Assembly (NCBI GenBank): GCA_005773095.1 | Contig: SXHT01000288.1 | Location: 1-15,392 of the forward strand | DNA length: 15,392 bases | Reading direction: 5' to 3' | Origin: Planctomycetaceae bacterium | GTDB lineage: Bacteria > Planctomycetota > Planctomycetia > Pirellulales > PALSA-1355 | Shown: positions 13,950-15,392 of the stretch, piece by piece | Position numbering within the stretch: the stretch's first letter is position 1 | How the letters are laid out: every line of letters begins with the position of its first letter | The notes under the pieces: model-generated | Told to the model about the DNA's origin: nothing | Databases searched by the model: none | Seen by the model: the letters and a program-made list of their open reading frames with translations, nothing else | Translations under genes and position numbers: made by a program

Positions 13950-14393
13950 ATGAAGCGTCTAGTACTGGCGGTAGTTGCCGCGGTTGCGGTGACCAGCGGC
14001 TCGGGATGCTGCTGTTTGGAAAAAATGTTGTGCTGTTGCAACTCGTGTTGCGATGAATGCGCTCCCTGCGGCTGCGAGTCGTGCGTTGATGGCTGCGAAT
14101 CGTGCGGTGGTGGCTGCGAATCGTGCGGTGGTGGTAGCGAATCGTGCGGCTGCGCCTCGTGCGAAGCCGGTGGCCATGGAGGTTGCGGTCCGAATGGCTG
14201 CGCGGTCGCCCACGGCGGCGGATGCAGGGGAGGACACTGCGCCAACAACGCATTGGTGGCGATGCCCAACACCCGCAACGGTGCAGGCATGGGCCGTGGC
14301 GGCCCGCCGACCGCGGCCGTGACGTATCCGTACTACACCAATCGCGGCCCTCGCGATTTTCTGGCCAAGAACCCGTCGAGCATCGGCCCGTAG
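13950..14393 (+). CDS. Cys/Gly-rich secreted repeat protein
   Basis: The protein has 147 residues from the ATG at 13950, with AAAGGA about 11 nt upstream. It has a typical signal peptide (MKRLVLAVVAAVAVTSGSG) followed at once by Cys20-Cys22. This could be a lipobox-like site (GSG-C), but the usual Leu at -3 is missing. Residues 20-97 contain 23 Cys by hand count, with tandem CESC-GGG units at about 42-66 encoded by 21-bp DNA repeats. The last part is Cys-free and ends TYPYYTNRGPRDFLAKNPSSIGP, a tail I recall from other small planctomycete proteins. It is probably exported to the oxidising envelope, with Cys in disulfides or binding metal. The role is unknown; a structural or cell-wall component is a reasonable guess. 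It is followed by a strong terminator. Confidence 0.8.
   Translation: MKRLVLAVVAAVAVTSGSGCCCLEKMLCCCNSCCDECAPCGCESCVDGCESCGGGCESCGGGSESCGCASCEAGGHGGCGPNGCAVAHGGGCRGGHCANNALVAMPNTRNGAGMGRGGPPTAAVTYPYYTNRGPRDFLAKNPSSIGP
14090..14149 (+). repeat. 21-bp tandem repeats within the Cys-rich gene
   Basis: Units of the form GGCTGCGAATCGTGCGGTG recur about three times, with a degenerate unit before them and another after. Each codes for G-C-E-S-C-G-G. The third unit has TGC changed to AGC (Cys to Ser). Such arrays expand and contract by slippage, so the copy number may vary between strains. Confidence 0.7.
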
Positions 14394-14434
14394 TTTAGGC
14401 CAGCCTTGAGTGGCAAAGTCAAACGACGAAAAAG

Positions 14435-14464
14435 CCCAGGGACAGCCGTCCCTGGGTTTTTTTT
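14435..14464 (+). terminator. Rho-independent terminator after the Cys-rich gene
   Basis: CCCAGGGAC (14435-14443) pairs perfectly with GTCCCTGGG (14448-14456) around AGCC, followed by eight T (14457-14464). An A-run precedes the stem, so it may also work on the minus strand. It shares a 16-nt core with the terminator at 9238. Confidence 0.9.
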
Positions 14465-14817
14465 GCGTGCGGAGCCCAGGTGCAGCCTGGCCAACGGCGG
14501 GGTAAATCCGCCGGAATCGTCGCGGCCGGACCTGCGATTCATTCCGCCGGGAGCCGCGCACGGGCGGGGGGCGGGCTCATTTTTCCGGCGAATTCGGGAG
14601 TGGTGGGTCGTCCTGTTGGGTGGTTGTTGAACGTGTTTTGCAGGAAAATGCGCCTTTCCCCCCTCGCTTTGCCCGTCAACGGTTCATTCCGCCGAATTGC
14701 CCCACGATGGAGGCTCTTACCCCTTCATCCATCCCACCCGCCCCGGCTATATTGGGAGGTTTAATTCTGAGGGCAGGTTTAAGCCCGGAAGGGGCTGTTC
14801 CGCAGAAGAGTGTCCTT
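14465..14817. other. Intergenic region upstream of the FabZ-like gene
   Basis: The region holds the second MITE-like copy (14574-14654). On each side of it is a copy of TTCATTCCGCCG (at about 14538 and 14681), a related short motif. A possible -10 box TATATT lies at 14748-14753, about 65 bp before the FabZ-like ATG, without a clear -35. I see no convincing small gene. The frame upstream of 14818 is open back to 14620 but crosses the repeat. Confidence 0.5.
14574..14654 (+). repeat. 82-bp MITE-like element, copy 2 (81 bp)
   Basis: It begins GGCTCATTTTTCCGG and ends CAGGAAAATGCGCC. It aligns end to end with the reverse complement of 5210-5291 (64 of 82 positions, one gap). The first 22 bases differ at one site, and the blocks CTGTTGGGTGG and GGAAAATG are conserved. 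The terminal inverted repeats are more degenerate than in copy 1. Confidence 0.65.
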
Positions 14818-15309
14818 ATGCGTTTTACGCTGGTTGATCTGGTGACCGAACTCGAACCGGGCGCGCGGATCACCACCGTCAAGAACGTGACGTTGGCGGA
14901 AGAATATCTGGACGATCATTTTCCGCGTTTTCCGGTGTTGCCCGGCGTGTTGATGTTGGAGGCCATGACGCAAGCCTGCGCATGGCTGGTGCGGGTGACT
15001 GATGATTTCGCCCACAGCATTGTCACGCTCAAGGAGGCGCGCAATATCAAGTACGCTCGGTTCGTGAGGCCGGGCGAGACGCTGACGATCAAAGCCGAGA
15101 TGAAAAAGCGGCATGCGCACGACACGACTTTCGAGGTTCAGGGGTTCGTCAGCGGCGAGGTGGCGGTTGGCGGAAAAATAACGATCGAATACTACAACCT
15201 TGCGGATCATCGACCGACGATGGTGCAAACCGACGAGGAGCTGAAAGCCAAGTTACGGCGGCAATTGGCCGTGAGATGGCCTGGCGGGGTCGAAACCGCA
15301 ACCTCCTGA
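14818..15309 (+). CDS. FabZ/FabA-like beta-hydroxyacyl-ACP dehydratase (hotdog fold)
   Basis: The protein has 163 residues from the ATG at 14818, with AGAAGAG about 7 nt upstream. Longer in-frame starts at 14620 or 14707 fall in repeat DNA and lack family sequence. The active-site block HFPRFPVLPGVLMLEAMTQ gives His34 and Glu48, 14 residues apart as in FabZ (His54/Glu68 in Escherichia coli). The later part has the hotdog strands (IKYARFVRPGETLTIKAEM; TFEVQGFVSGEVAVGGKITIEY). The reaction would be dehydration of 3-hydroxyacyl-ACP in type II fatty acid or polyketide-like synthesis. The C-terminal 25 residues are longer than in standard FabZ and rich in Lys/Arg. It may belong to an acyl-carrier/ketosynthase cluster to the right of the window, but the last 83 bp show no gene start. 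The exact substrate range is open. Confidence 0.88.
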   Translation: MRFTLVDLVTELEPGARITTVKNVTLAEEYLDDHFPRFPVLPGVLMLEAMTQACAWLVRVTDDFAHSIVTLKEARNIKYARFVRPGETLTIKAEMKKRHAHDTTFEVQGFVSGEVAVGGKITIEYYNLADHRPTMVQTDEELKAKLRRQLAVRWPGGVETATS

Positions 15310-15392
15310 TTGCCAAATGCGTTAGCGCATGAAACAAATCACGCTTGATTACGCTCTCGTCAATAGCTGACGACGTCCGTTCGCAAGACAAT

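Noticed and set aside
13726..14253. 175-codon minus frame overlapping the Cys-rich gene and the redoxin-like gene
   Set aside because: Arg/Ser/His low-complexity shadow of the Cys-repeat coding sequence, with no ribosome binding site or domain.
15310..15392. Possible gene start at the right edge
   Set aside because: Too short to judge; no ribosome binding site with a sustained open frame is visible on either strand.

Overview
The window is a bacterial chromosome segment with a strong planctomycete signature, most likely a Pirellulales-type species. The evidence is a DUF1549/DUF1553 protein followed by a DUF1501 protein, an ExbB-ExbD-ExbD cluster whose ExbB has its own signal peptide, a short Cys/Gly-rich secreted protein, and GC-rich DNA with many short palindromic intergenic repeats. 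No rRNA, tRNA, CRISPR array, transposase or phage gene was seen. This placement rests on family recognition, not on a database search.

Left part (1-2620, all minus strand). Reading leftwards from 2620 there is a tight three-gene operon: a small DUF3467-like protein, a HicB-like protein and a HicA-like protein. It resembles a three-component toxin-antitoxin module. It is followed by a two-membrane-segment protein with a central soluble domain, and by the N-terminal part of a single-span membrane protein that runs off the window.

Middle (2621-6056). A 505-bp gap precedes an MsbA-like ABC half-exporter. The next gap of about 930 bp is not empty. It holds an 82-bp MITE-like palindromic element and a textbook sigma-54 promoter (5349-5365). 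About 265 bp further on there is an intrinsic terminator. Only a 45-codon ORF lies between promoter and terminator, so this is a compact transcription unit making a small RNA and/or a small basic peptide.

Right part (6057-15392). The DUF1549/1553 + DUF1501 pair (6057-9206) is probably one operon with a structured spacer. After a terminator comes a MATE-family exporter (9386-10771). The ExbB-ExbD-ExbD operon (11051-12962) probably forms a proton-driven inner-membrane energiser. A minus-strand gene (13104-13802) looks like the C-terminal part of a redoxin-type protein without its thioredoxin core. The Cys-rich repeat protein (13950-14393) ends in a strong terminator. A second copy of the 82-bp element follows, and then a FabZ/FabA-type hotdog dehydratase (14818-15309).

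The two observations most worth following are the sigma-54-driven small unit at 5349-5641 and the DUF3467-like/HicB-like/HicA-like operon at 1611-2620. The pair of MITE-like elements comes next.
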